Shown here piece by piece: positions 1-11,356 of a stretch of 29,577 bases of DNA (the first letter of the stretch is position 1; every line of letters begins with the position of its first letter). The notes beneath the pieces are model-generated. The model did not search any database, was not told the DNA's origin, and saw only the letters and a program-made list of their open reading frames with translations. Made by a program: the position numbers and the translations under genes. The DNA comes from Saccoglossus kowalevskii (Eukaryota; Hemichordata; Enteropneusta; Harrimaniidae). Location of the stretch: assembly GCF_000003605.2 (NCBI RefSeq), contig NW_003109087.1, positions 25,460-55,036 on the forward strand, in the 5' to 3' direction.

Positions 1-251
1 TATAGGTGCGTATCGAACGTGAGAGAAAACACGTAAGCGGGAAATACAAAATGTAAGTACGCGGGAGAAAAAGATACAATACAGAGTGAAATGATTGGCT
101 GAAATTAAATGATTCTAATTGGTCGAGAATTACTCAGAGGAATCCTTCAGGCGAAAGGTAAAACGAATTAACTATAGCGAAATGACATGTAATAATAATA
201 TTAGCAATATGAAAACGAATACAAATATATATTATGAATCTCCGACAACGT

Positions 252-345
252 GTGGTGATATCATTGACCATACATATCATACGTTTGTTGTAATATCATT
301 GACCCTACGTATCATGACATGTGTGGTGATATCATTGACCATAGA
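252..345. repeat. Three short direct repeats of atatcattgacc
   Basis: The 12-base core occurs near 258, 293 and 329 with related flanks (gtggtgatatcattgaccat). It lies just downstream of the copy 1 stop, probably in its 3' region. The rest of 1-365 shows nothing recognisable and no clear AATAAA on the minus strand. Confidence 0.6.
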
Positions 346-365
346 TGCCATTGGCTCAACACATG

Positions 366-1188
366 TTAATGTCTACGACTCGCGATATTCGGGAATATGG
401 TCGTAGTTAGCCACAGGAGGGCGATTAGCAACACGACAATCCAGAAAAGGGCTTTTGATCGTTCCCCGTGATCGTTATTATGGGTGACAATGTTGCCATG
501 ACGATACGGTTCTCTGTGTGTACTTTCCCCGTACTGGTTGTGGTATGCATGACATATTGCAATATTTGTACCTGCAAAACACAAACAAATAATTTTTAAA
601 AAAATCATGAAATATTTATACTAATTTGAATAATGTAGTGTGGATCACCTTGAGTAGCCGGTATAATTTGTGTTATATTGCGTAATTCCCTTTGTAGAGC
701 AATTATCGGAAGGTATCTAACATTTTCAACATCGTTATAGCGAATCTGTAATTTGCTCTAAATGGAGCGCGGGAAGACTGTTCAGATATCTTACCCCTGC
801 GATTTGATCTCCACTCTCTGACAATGTTCTGCATTTTTGCTTCAAACTGCCGGGCGTTGCGTATTGAGACTGACCTCCCACCATTAGTAGTAGTGTTTCT
901 TTTTTTCCACTCGTCGGGGTCGATCTTCCGAACTTTCCATGCAGTTATATACTTCACGACCCCATATTCCTCTAGTTTCCGGAACAGATAAAGTCTTCTA
1001 TTACCTGCGTACACCCACCATTTGTCGTTCTTATCGAATACAGCAATTGGTTGAATTGCCGCTGGGTTTATCTCTTTGTACAACAATTGTCGGAAGGTTT
1101 CCAGCATGTTTGTCTTGTCTTGAAAACGACAGTCTATAGAGTCGTGCAGAAAATATATCTGCGACGGTCTCAGTACAACGTTCGGCAT
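366..1188 (-). CDS. Tail-anchored ParB/sulfiredoxin-fold protein (copy 1), two exons
   Basis: Exon 1 runs 1188-795 and exon 2 runs 571-366. The donor after 795 (GGGGTAAG) and acceptor before 571 (tttgtgttttgcag) join in phase 1 and give 199 residues ending in TAA. Residues 1-131 form a ParB/Srx-like domain: LRPSQIYF at 6-13, HDSI at 15-18, and GNRRLYLFRKLE at 62-73, which resembles ParB box II (GERR). Exon 2 adds a polar His/Asn-rich linker and one hydrophobic segment at 172-191 (ALFWIVVLLIALLWLTTTIF), followed by only 8 residues, so the topology is that of a tail-anchored protein facing the cytosol. ParB-fold proteins bind or hydrolyse nucleotides or cut nucleic acid; which applies here is unknown. 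Two paralogues with the same domain lie at 13492 and 27108. The start ATG aligns exactly with both. The domain is confident; the membrane tail rests on a predicted splice with a frame-preserving join. Confidence 0.8.
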
Positions 1189-1337
1189 AATGGCTGTCTA
1201 CATTAAAGCCCAGTGTTTACCCTATACTGCGCAACCGTATTCAATTTCGTGGAAACAATGTACATTTACAGGAATGTATTACGTTACAACACCGAGTATC
1301 ACGGTTGTTTGTTTGGACCTACCAAATGTTATCTAGA

Positions 1338-1348
1338 CTGCGCATGCG
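1338..1348. promoter_or_regulatory. NRF1-like site CTGCGCATGCG
   Basis: The sequence matches the GCGCATGCGC core bound by NRF1/Ewg family factors. A second copy lies at 1496-1506 in the other half of the duplication. Identity to the motif is seen; binding is inferred. Confidence 0.45.
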
Positions 1349-1495
1349 GAATAAAATAAACTGTCCCCATTTCGTAGAAAATATGACGCTCGCTCGCAAC
1401 CTATACAGTCGATTGGTTTTATTTCCGCTTACTACATGTTTCTAACGTGGTGAGGTTGCATGACGGTTATTTGAACCTACCAAATGTTATCTAGA

Positions 1496-1506
1496 CTGCG
1501 CATGCG
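1496..1506. promoter_or_regulatory. NRF1-like site CTGCGCATGCG (second copy)
   Basis: Same motif as at 1338, preserved in the second repeat unit upstream of the minus-strand ParB-like gene. Confidence 0.45.
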
Positions 1507-1634
1507 GAATAAAATAAACTGTCTCCATTTCGTAGAAAATATGACGCTCGCCAGGTTTCTGGCAAACCACGCGACCTATACAGTCGATTGGGTTTATTTC
1601 CGCTCACTACATGTTTCTAGCGTGGTGAGGTGGT

Positions 1635-3744
1635 GTGTAAACTGACAATACCGCTTTTATAGTATTGTTGTCATGGTAACTCATGTCTACACATCATTGA
1701 TTTTGCGAAGCCTGAACTATTGTAGTTGCCCCTGTTGTTGAATGTAAACAATAAGGGTGTCGGGTCACTTCATTGTCAATCTGACACGTTTCTCACACAC
1801 GGAGCATAAGAATTCAACTACTTTTCTTTCGAAACATATGCTAGGTTTACCGAATAGGTGTCTAGACGGGTATAGTAGAATGATCCCTCCAAATACTTAC
1901 TTGTCAGTCAGATGGGATCGCCTAAATAGCCTTAACTTCGAAAGACATCCAATGAATAATAAATTCACCGTGCTATCCGGTTTATTTGTGTTATGTTTTG
2001 ATAGTATTTTCAAATGGTTTCGTCGCTTCAAGACCATAAACGAGACTGGCATGTTCGAAATGTACGACTCAGTCCAAATCGAAAAATGCTAATGATATCG
2101 TGGACGAAACAATTATGAAACAAAATACAAGATATTTTACATGCAACAGATTCGGCGAAGATGAGTGTGTAGATCTACAAAAGCGGTTGCTACGTTACTC
2201 GGATTTTATTCTCTGTTAATTCTGTGTGCAAATTTAATTGATTGGAAGATTCAGTTGTGAGCTTAACAATATTCGTATTAAATATACACACAAAATACAC
2301 ACTACGCCATTATATCTATATTGAATGTCCTTACCAATTTGACACGTATGACACGTTCCGCTATAAATGTGAAATTCCGCTAAACTATTATGAAGAACTG
2401 GGTGAAAGCGTCCTGCATTCGAACGTTTTCAAAAAGCGCGCGGCCATGTCTTGCACACGCTAGACGTACGTATTCTGAAACTCGGAATCTGAGCAAGACG
2501 CAAAACTAATACATGTACGAGTTTGATCAAAACATGTCACCACGGAAATGCTCGTAGTATTGTTTTTTTCCTCATTTTTAGAAAAAAATAAAAATATTCA
2601 TGTATTATTTCTAGTTTTGTATTATTAAACCCATGCACTTTTGCCTACCGCCCTTGGTTCCCAGTGGTACATCTGTAAACGGTAAATGTTTGCATCTTTT
2701 ATGGAAAATGCTAATTTATTAGTCAGTTTACCTGCAGTAGATTACGTAAATGGCTGTCAAAATATGTTCGAGAACGAGAGCTAAGAAGGTGCCCAAGTCT
2801 TTCCCGCCATCGCGTACATTATTCCACATATTATGTTTACAGATATCAGGACGCAATGCCGAATAAAACGAAGGAATGACATATTATTTAAGGGAAAAAC
2901 AAGTCTCTTCGCTCTCTCGCGCACAACAAGATCTCGTTGGCCATTTTCGTCTTGTGTTTATTTGTATAGCATTACTGAAAATATCTGTGCAGACAAATTC
3001 TGAACAAATATTTGGAAAAAAAGTTGCACAACAGAGCAAACCTGTGAACTAAAAAATAGTGTAAAGACCATTATACAAGTAAAAGCAATCCATATTGATG
3101 ACGCAATTTAACAAATATATTGATTTCGTTATTTAGCTGAACACTCGAAAAACAAAACGATTTAAGAGATGGAGGCTGCAGCTGAATTTGACGAATGCCT
3201 GATTTTTTTCGGCAAGGTGTATTAACGTGCCAAGCTATTCATTTTTTTTTTGACATTCACATATATTGTATTTGAATAATGATGTCACTGACAACACTGA
3301 AAAGAGGATTATAACCATCTATCATCGCCCGTACACTCGATGAGCTTGTAGTCGCTGTCTATGACAGCTGAGTTGTGTGCACAAAGGATACTCAATGCTG
3401 CTGTTACGTGTGGGCATGGTCGACTAAAACTGCATTAGACAATGTGAGTTTAATTAAAAATAATCTTTGTATTAGATTATACACCTATATGTATTTTAAA
3501 GTTCATCTCACTGAATACACACTAGAATCCATCGATGTTGGTATAGCGTCCGTCACAACACCCACAACAATAATCAGCGACGTATTTGCCAACAGCTGCA
3601 AGTGATGTAATTAATCTGAATTAAACGATTTGTCATCCAAAGTGTCTTTTTAGTATATATGTTTACCCATAACTACATCTGCTACCATTTGCGACACATA
3701 ATTGATCTTCCGTTTGTGGAATACACAATCGACGATGTATCACA
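1635..3744. other. Intergenic region, no recognised gene
   Basis: Between the divergent ParB-like and fucosyltransferase genes I see no recognisable domain. An open frame at 1757-2092 starts at GTG and looks like chance. An X-box-like palindrome (GTTGTCATGGTAAC) lies at 1667-1680. A possible donor (AATGTGAGT) near 3440 could end a 5' untranslated exon of the fucosyltransferase gene, but no matching transcript evidence exists. Confidence 0.5.
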
Positions 3745-6700
3745 ATGATTACCACAATACGCGTGGTATACCTGTGTGCCATTATTTCTATGGTAATAAC
3801 GTTTCAGTTGGCCAAGCTCAGCCGTTTTCTGCCGGTCTTACCACTTCAATTCGAGGGGAATCACTATTCGTTAAAAAACAACCCGGAAAAAATACAATTC
3901 GTTACAATTGTATCACCTACAACAACACCACTTTTGAACATTGACGTCACGCCCGCTTGCAATACAACTATAGAGGTCAAAACAAAGACAACTGATGAGG
4001 TAGGTATATTTTAAAATCCAACAATTCAATGAAACCTTTCATGAAAATTTAACGTACTCTCCATTGCCCAGGGTGGATCATATCATCATTTGCAATAGTG
4101 AACAACTATGAACAATGGTGTACGGCACATGGTATCACAATTTATTGACAATTAAGTGCTTAGCGACGAATTATGAAAATCAGTACATCCCTAATATTCG
4201 CATCGTATATCAGAAATTATATTATACCAGTATATGGATGATGGTAATCCATCGATTTGATTGGTCGAAACACAAAATTTGCATATATTGGCTGATAATG
4301 CACGGCTAAACCAAGTGGCCCTGGAACTTCAGGTCTAATGCGGAAATACATAAAACCGGTAGTATTTGATTTTTAGGGAAATACTTGGAAAAATATTGGA
4401 AAAAATACCGAATTAAAAACATCTGAAAAATTATATAACCATGATATTGCTTTTCTTTTGTTAATGGCAAGATCTAAGTTGTGAGCGTCAGTCGTTGGGT
4501 GATCGTCGCTCGCCACACAAACCTAAACCTCCGTCCCGCAACACCGTGAGGGACGGTGTCTAGACAAACGCCAGAACGCGGTGTTCTTCGTGTTGTTACT
4601 TTGAAATTAACTTGTGACCAGCTAGATGAGACTGTGGGATTGAAGGACAAAAAAAATGTTAAAAACTACGAGTCACAGGCAAAATATTTGCCACCAATAA
4701 CAACCAGTGTCCCGTAGCGGCGTTCGAATCTAGCTGACAAAATTGCAGTGAAATTGCACCCGGTTAATTGCCATCCAAAGAACACGGGACAACTCAGAAT
4801 TCGACGACGATATATGGTATTGTAATTCTTCACTATGGGTAAATAAATTATAGGAGATGATGAAGGTAATTTTGAAATCTGCAGATTTGTGCCGAGTGTA
4901 CACCAACCACAGTACAGAGCGCCGGCATGCAAAGTCCTTCATTCGGCCGAAGTTGAGGCATATCATGTACGTGCCACAAAAACGATGCGAGAATCCGATT
5001 TTACACCAACAAACTTACCCTAGAACAACGACAAAACCTGTCAGGCACACTGTCACAACACTTTGGTTATTATACCAAAAATGTATCCAGGTCAGATGTT
5101 GGGACTGAGGTCGCCGAGCCGGTCACCGTACATGTTACACTACCGCGCCTCGCCATGTCCCAAATTTCGGTCTTATATCAGGGGGGAATTCTTCGCCTCT
5201 AGGGTTCTCCACACGTGCCAGGGGGAATCTCGTCTCGTCTCTATGTCACGTCCCCTTGGGGTACGGGATCGGGTAAGTCATTTAAGCTTTACTGTCAAAT
5301 AGACACACACAACACAATACGTTTCAACTCTCGTCTTAGTCGGTCAGTCGAGCACTCTATAAGACACAGCGCCCTGGAGAAAAGTCTCCAAGACTATCGC
5401 AAGGCTGACTCAAGACTCTCTAAAAGTGCCCTTAGACTCGTCCCAAGACTCTCCAGGACTGCGTCAAGACTCGCCCCAAGACTCTCCAGGACTGCGTCAA
5501 GACTCGCCCCAAGACTCTCCAGGACTGCGTCTCTCCTCGTGTACTCGCTAAGACCAACTAAAACAACTTTATTCATTTTCAAAACCTTAACCAATTACAA
5601 AGCAGTAAAAATACTCTACGGCGTAACCTTCAATCATACAGCCAATCACACTAAGCACTGAACACGTCATATCTTTTGATTAATCGTTCACTACATTAAT
5701 AACTGCGAATACCAACTGTCAGAAATAGTAGTACGAATAGCGACGGTTATCTCGTAATTAGTTCCAAATCACTGAGCCAATTTCCGTCCAGGACCTCGCA
5801 TGGCCTAAACGGTGCCAGACACAGCCATTCACTAGTAATCAGCTAATTAAGTCGATTAACAGATACGTGCAAACAATTTCATCATACATACCAAGTACCG
5901 CTGAACGTCAAATATCCATAGTTACAGGTAGTATGATGAGTCACAAAACCGGTTTATTTCACATCTGTACTTTCAATGGGCAAATTATAATTCAAATTGT
6001 ACAAAAACCTGAATGAAAACGTGGAAAATCCGTTGTTTTAATGATCCAAACTGTACACGACCCTGTATTTTAAATGGCGTTGAAGCGGTCAGTAAAAGGG
6101 CAGACAGGTCATCTTTTGTTATGCTAATTTTTGTGTTTACGCTTCTCTATTTCACTGGATATACGTTTTGTTTTCATGCGGAATACAAATTATTTTGTAG
6201 TCAATTTGAACTGTGTTGCGTGTGAATTTTTTGTATGCACTCAGTGTATAACTACATACTATTCTCATAAATATTCATGTTCAAGAAAACTCTTTTTTTT
6301 ATAGTTTTATCAATCGTCAATATACTGGTATAATATAATAGCAATAACCCCCCGCCGAAGGCGGGCATACCACTTGATATTGCACAATTGACTCCATATA
6401 TGCACTCACCTGCGGCTCGTGCATTTATGTCGTGAATTTTGCAATATCTCGTAGTATACCTGCCTTCGACGGGGGTTTTTTGCTTAAATATCTAGCTTAG
6501 AGACGTGATATTTCAATCTAGTGACGTAATATTTACACTCAAACAATTAGTATTGGGTTTAACTGAAACAATAATATTCCATTTACCAAGTGTTGACCAG
6601 ATTGCATACCTGGATATCCAACATTTCATAAGCGGTTACTCCAACTTGTTCTTGCCACTTCAACTGAACATGATCGTTTGTTCTAAACCAATAAAGGCGA

Positions 6701-9366
6701 CATTGGTCAGAAGGTATGCACTGGATACTGTGAACGTATTCTTACCTCTCAGCCTCTGTGACCCAGTTCCGTTAATACCCATTAGATACATGTTTATTTT
6801 CGTGTCACCGCTTTATAATGACAACAATACATTTCTGGTTGGTTACTGGCTTACTAAAATAAGTAGAGTACAATGAAAGACGGGGATTAAGAACTCGAAT
6901 ATGGCGCCTGTCATATACAATCTATCATCGAGGAAAGGCCACATGATACACATTGTTAACGCTAATTCCTTTTAACCAATATAGGAAAACAAATCAACCA
7001 ATACATCGAGTTCTTCCAAACAGGATGTCACTACACCTCACGAGAAGAAAATAAAACGTTACCTGCTTCCAGTTCATTTATTTTCTGCAGGACCCAATTT
7101 CCATTTTAAAAGTTTCATGACTGCGGTCGGTTTCGCCCTTTCCCAAGGAAGGGTTATAGTTGAGATTCCGTTTCGCACACATGGGAAAACCCAAGCAAGG
7201 AGTATGATGGGATTTAAACCATTTAATCTTACATTTGACGTGGCTCGTCTACGTGAGTTGATTGACGTGGTACACGTGGATGAATACATACAGTCCTGTA
7301 CTACTGTTGTGGATAATATCATCATGGATCCATACGCTAAAACTGTTTCCGGTTTCCGAACAATGGACGATTTCATGACTGACTACGAACACCATAATCG
7401 TACATTATATCAGCACTTTGGAATTACACTTCCGAAAACAAATAATATTCCGAAAAGTCCTCGAGAAGTTCAAAATTCATTGTCATCCTCCTCAGAAGCA
7501 CGTTGTTTAGCTATGTTCGAACCTAAATACATAACAGGTTTGAATATCACAGAAGGAAATGCAAAGTATGTACAAATGTACAAACACTTATCATGGGCTA
7601 CGTACATCCGGGATATTGCACTAGACATCATAAGAAAACACCTCTCTCCTGCTAACTTCAGTTTTGTTGCCATTCATTGGCGAAACAAAACAGGAGAAGC
7701 GTAAGTATTGTTGTGATCTTATTGCGATGCTGGATTATTTTATCTTCGCATTGTAAAAAAACAAAAAAAAACGAACACTTCGTTCGACCTTTACCAAATA
7801 GTAGATGAGTGTTATTACTATACTAGCAATTGAACAGATATTTGTTGCGCGTTGTATACATCACATGGTACCCTATCAAACGTGACGCATTACGACGACT
7901 GTATTGTACTAACATATGTAATAAGAGTGTAGCTGTCACTTGTAAACATGCATAACGAAAAGTCAAAAGTAATCATGTGTTTGTGTGTAGTTTTAAAATT
8001 AACAAATGTATATGACTTATCGCATTTCAACATTTTATTTCAATTCTCAGATGCGTTCAACAAAACCTATCACAAGACCGCGACAACAAGTATTGTATAG
8101 CTTATAACGTAGAACAAATTAACTATGCTGCGTTACGTCTGTCGAAACATTTGAAATCAATAATGACGGAAAGATATCTGGGAGCAGTTTATGTAGCATT
8201 TCCTGCATATGCAAAGGTAGTATTTATTTATGTAGATTATTTCAAGCAATTATATTGATAACTCGGTTCACAAGAATCGCCTTACACATTTTGTAATTGT
8301 TTTAGATTTTAAAACGAGCTAAAAATGAAATATTTTCAACTTGTTGTGACCTGCTCATATGATTGATTGAATGAACAAAATATACTTAGATACTATGATA
8401 TCGCAACTTTAATACTTTAAGCTCTATACTGTATTTCACGTCTGTATTTAGTTAGACAAGGAAATTAATGTTCACACGATAATGATTTTCACCTGAACTG
8501 AGAAGTTCAATATGAGAACCGCTTGATACATTTGATATAATCTTTGTATGTTCCGTTACCCTTGAATGAAATTTGCTATTATTTTCTCACTTAATTCGTT
8601 TCCATAACAACCACCATGTTACTGGTTTGATAAATGCCTATACTTATTGTGAATCTATTAACTGTATTGTAGGATATTTTAAAATACTTTGCGAAACTTG
8701 AAATTCCGAATGTGGTCACATGGAAAGATATTTTAAAGAAATCTCGGCCGAATGTATCAGCGTTCTCCGACGACAACTACGTCATATCTTTAATAGAGCA
8801 AGAAATCTGTTTCCGTAAGTACACACCCTTTAATTGAATCATTTTATTATGAGCATAAAACATGAAGCAATAATGCATAACTTGTATACAATTGAATAAC
8901 AAGTATTCAGAATCGCAAATTGATAAACTAGATTTCCAATGCGTGGAGTGGCGTTTGGGTCATTCCCATATAAAATTACCTAAATATAGTTACCAATAAT
9001 GTAAATTTACTATGAGTAATGTGTGTGTCTTAAAAACTTTTTAAATTTATGGTGCATACGAACTGTGTATAAATAATAGTATGAGTCATGTAGCTAATCA
9101 ACTGACAAATTTTTAACGTTATACATATTTTAAGTATTCACTGTATTAAATGCATCAGATGGGAACTAATTTTGTTTTGTAATTCTATAGTAACCCGACT
9201 TCTTTTTCTTTTGCTTTTAATCACATTTTTTTTTACAGAAGCCGAATTATTCATAGGATCTAGAATCTCGAGCTGGACAGACGTAGTGGCGTGGCAGAGA
9301 AGCGCCAATGAAAAAGAAACAATGTTTATTCAAGATTTCCGTGACATCGGAATGCGAATAAAATGA
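3745..9366 (+). CDS. GDP-fucose O-fucosyltransferase-like type II membrane protein, five exons
   Basis: Exons are 3745-3999, 6985-7700, 8051-8216, 8673-8814 and 9239-9366, with introns of phase 0, 2, 0 and 1. All use GT-AG, and the join gives 468 residues and a TGA stop. Residues 1-22 (MITTIRVVYLCAIISMVITF...) form a short cytosolic tail and signal anchor, then a Thr/Ser-rich stem to about 105. The catalytic region begins at KRYLLPVHLF; GPN at 121-123 starts the first nucleotide-sugar fold. IHWRN at 315-319 corresponds to the HxR-containing donor-binding motif of the O-FucT family, and the C-terminal EQEICFQAELFIGSRISSW (421-439) matches that family's last conserved block. N-glycosylation sequons (NRT, NIT, NFS) fit a Golgi lumen enzyme. 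It probably transfers fucose from GDP-fucose to a protein or glycan; the acceptor is unknown. The phase-0 join TTDE|ENKS between exons 1 and 2 across 2,985 bp is inferred but frame-consistent. Confidence 0.88.
5434..5532. repeat. 33-bp minisatellite, three units
   Basis: Three tandem 33-bp units (5434-5466, 5467-5499, 5500-5532) differ at one internal base and at the last base. Each is itself built from related pieces (agactcg..., caagactctcc). A degenerate partial unit precedes them (from about 5398). Because 33 is divisible by three, the array stays open in several frames, which makes a spurious ORF of about 148 codons. Confidence 0.92.
6341..6483. mobile_element. 143-bp palindromic foldback (MITE-like)
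   Basis: Two 65-base arms (6341-6405 and 6419-6483) are inverted copies at about 80 percent identity around a 13-base loop (tcacctgcggctc). Termini read gcaataacccccc and ggggttttttgc. It sits inside intron 1 of the fucosyltransferase gene and would fold into one long hairpin in the transcript. A non-autonomous foldback element is likeliest; a structured RNA or miRNA-like precursor is possible. No clear target-site duplication was found. Confidence 0.8.
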
Positions 9367-10674
9367 AGTTCGATAATATAGTGTGTGGTGTCTGCCATAG
9401 ACAATGTTAGTTCAGTTTAAATGTGCTTTGCGGACATAATAATGCACATTAAGTTCAAACAAATGACACCAATGTCTCGTGAATTATCACGTTATTGAAC
9501 TACCACATATGAAAATACTAAGTGTCTATCATCAATAGACCATTTTCCATTCACTGCGAGAATCACGCGTTATGCGTGAAATCGAAGTAAAAACAGGACA
9601 AACGGTCATAGCGTCGTAGTGGCGTCAAACATCGCGTGGGATTCGACAAACGCGAAAGTATTTTGGGGAACATTTCCATGCTTAATAATGTACTGTCCAC
9701 ATTTGATGATAGGCAATTTCGATTAAATGAGGGTATTCGGAAGCAATATTCCTCTGTCGAAGATCGGCCGGTCGATGTGAGCTACGAAATAACGAAATTC
9801 TAGTTAAAAATCAAATCGTTCAATTTTTTCGGCAGACGTTCAACGCGCGTCTTTCATGCATCTCGCGGGATCTCGCAATTATACGGAAAATCACCCATTG
9901 AATGCAGATTGATGGCGTTGTTTTTTATTAAGTATATCATAATAGCAATCGCATTATATTAGTTTGTTTTAGTTTTTAAGTAAATGAATAACTTATCACA
10001 TTATATATGATACTGTTTTAATTGTTAGCTCAATTGTTTAAGTCTAGTAAATTCTCAGTGACATAACGTCTTTTATTTCTGTTATCCATGCTATTCTACA
10101 ACATTGTGCTCAGTATATTATAAATTCCACTCTGTCGACGATGATTATGATGTCCATTGAGTGATGGTCATGGGCATGGGAAATGCATGGCAGTGACATT
10201 GGCGCACTAGTTGCGATGTCAATAACTGAATATTGAAGAATATAATCCAATCTGTATTAACGTGTATTTAACCTGAAAGCAGTATGTGTTAAACTTCACG
10301 ATAGTATATTGACTTGTCTTGTATAGAAGTCCTTTAATGAGAAAATCAATTGTATTAACAACCCACGTTTTACGTGACCGCACTATTGATGGCATCAGTA
10401 ATAAGACAAGCACTCATGAGATGTAATGGTCAGCAATTTTATTCATTTCAAACAAATATGAACCTCTCTTATATACACTTCACAAGCAATGAAGAAACTC
10501 TTAGCCGTCTTAGATACTATTTAAGCTTTTGAGCCTCATTATTTGTTCCAGGAAAATATTTTGCCTGCCTTTTACGCACATGTTTATTAGAATATTTTGA
10601 AAAATTGTATAAAGGTATAACATTTGTGAACGGTGGGAAAAGTTGACTTAGCCCTCAAATGATTAAACACAATA
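9367..10674. other. Intergenic region between convergent genes
   Basis: The 3' end of the fucosyltransferase gene faces the 3' end of the minus-strand gene. I see no recognisable coding sequence. An ATTAAA near 9722 could serve as a weak poly(A) signal for the plus-strand gene. Confidence 0.5.
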
Positions 10675-10680
10675 TTTATT
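10675..10680 (-). terminator. Poly(A) signal AATAAA of the minus-strand gene
   Basis: AATAAA on the minus strand, about 150 bases beyond the TAA at 10832. It fits as the 3' end of the gene starting at 13492. Confidence 0.5.
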
Positions 10681-10831
10681 GCTTTTTCCGAATATAAACA
10701 ATAAAAGAAATGTCAAAACTGTCAATGCATAAAACACTTGCGGTCTAATTTCACAAAACTATTACAATAAAACTATACGTAATGACTGAAGTCAAGAATG
10801 GTGACACACGTGCATAGTCTTGTCTATGTCA

Positions 10832-11038
10832 TTACGTAATCGTCATATTTCCGAGGCGATCGTTTAGTACGCGTCGGTCTCGTCGAAACAGGTGTATTTG
10901 TTTGCTTCTCATCCTGTAATAATTATCAACACAATCTTTTATTATTATATTTTCTTTTCCGTCAATTTCATGTGGTAATTGTACAAACTTGGCTTCCCAA
11001 ATGTCCCAATGTTTCCAGTATTTCGGTGTTCCATATTT
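10832..11038 (-). CDS. Putative terminal exon of the minus-strand ParB-like locus
   Basis: After a cattcag acceptor, 68 codons are open to TAA at 10832. The product begins KYGTPKYWKHWDIWEAKF and is rich in charged and aromatic residues, with an Arg-rich C-terminal part (FRRDRRVLNDRLGN). I do not recognise a domain. The frame is phase 0 and joins cleanly to the 29-nt exon at 11356-11328 if that exon is entered in phase 1. It has no transmembrane segment, unlike the tail of copy 1. An alternative frame through the same acceptor ends after about 31 codons and looks less protein-like. Confidence 0.45.
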   Translation of the reverse strand, partial: KYGTPKYWKHWDIWEAKFVQLPHEIDGKENIIIKDCVDNYYRMRSKQIHLFRRDRRVLNDRLGNMTIT

Positions 11039-11220
11039 CTGAATGCCCAAAACGTCATTTCGATTTTTTTTAATTTAACTCGAGAAGGTGTAGATTCCCG
11101 AAATGTCAAATTTGCAGATTGTTCATTGTTTGGCATATTTCGTACACGGAGGTATACTGGCGTTATTGCAAGAATCGATTTGACAGTGATATCGGTGCTT
11201 GGCATTAATCAGAAATTCAC

Positions 11221-11285
11221 ATTAAAAATTAAAATCAAATTAAAATTAAAATTAAAATTAAAAATTAAATTAAAAACTCAAAATC
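11221..11285. repeat. Low-complexity AT tract (aaaatt-rich)
   Basis: Repeated attaaaa/aaattaa units, probably a decayed microsatellite inside the last intron of the minus-strand gene. Confidence 0.75.
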
Positions 11286-11327
11286 AAGTGAAAATAATAG
11301 CATCTTCGATCGTGTAAACGAACTTAC

Positions 11328-11356
11328 CTTCTTAAGTCTTGTGATGGTAGAAACTG
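11328..11356 (-). CDS. 29-nt mini-exon of the minus-strand locus
   Basis: A pyrimidine-rich acceptor (ttattgttttttgcctag) and a strong donor (AAG|GTAAGT) bound 29 bases. Entered in phase 1 it encodes (x)VSTITRLKK and leaves in phase 0, matching the terminal exon at 11038. Entered in phase 0 it encodes QFLPSQDLR and leaves in phase 2. Splice signals are strong; use is inferred. Confidence 0.45.

Larger units (their letters stand above)
1313..1634. repeat. Tandem duplication upstream of ParB-like copy 1
   Basis: Two direct copies, about 1313-1455 and 1471-1634, are offset by 158 bp and nearly identical. The second carries about 20 extra bases (caggtttctggcaaaccacg) in the middle. Each includes the palindromic motif CTGCGCATGCG. 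The duplication sits 125-450 bp upstream of the copy 1 start codon, so it may be duplicated promoter or enhancer sequence. Confidence 0.85.
4000..6984 (+). other. Intron 1 of the fucosyltransferase-like gene
   Basis: Donor GAG|GTAGGT at 4000 and acceptor aaccaatatag at 6984, phase 0. It contains the 33-bp minisatellite at 5434-5532 and the foldback at 6341-6483. No other coding sequence is recognisable. Confidence 0.75.

Noticed and set aside
1757-2092. Open frame of 111 codons
   Set aside because: Starts at GTG, no recognisable motif, no convincing splice sites; likely chance, though a lineage-specific exon cannot be excluded.
4710-4745. Possible tRNA B box (gttcgaatc)
   Set aside because: No A box, acceptor stem or anticodon arm can be arranged around it.
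5215-5661. Open frame of 148 codons on the plus strand and its 66-codon shadow on the minus strand
   Set aside because: Openness comes from the 33-bp repeat; no domain and it lies in an intron.
6341-6483. Rho-independent-type terminator (GC stem and T run)
   Set aside because: The symmetry extends 65 nt per arm and the setting is an animal intron, so a foldback element fits better.
10945-11205. Minus-strand open frame of 86 codons overlapping the terminal exon
   Set aside because: Runs through an intron acceptor in another frame and is less protein-like than the 11038-10832 frame.
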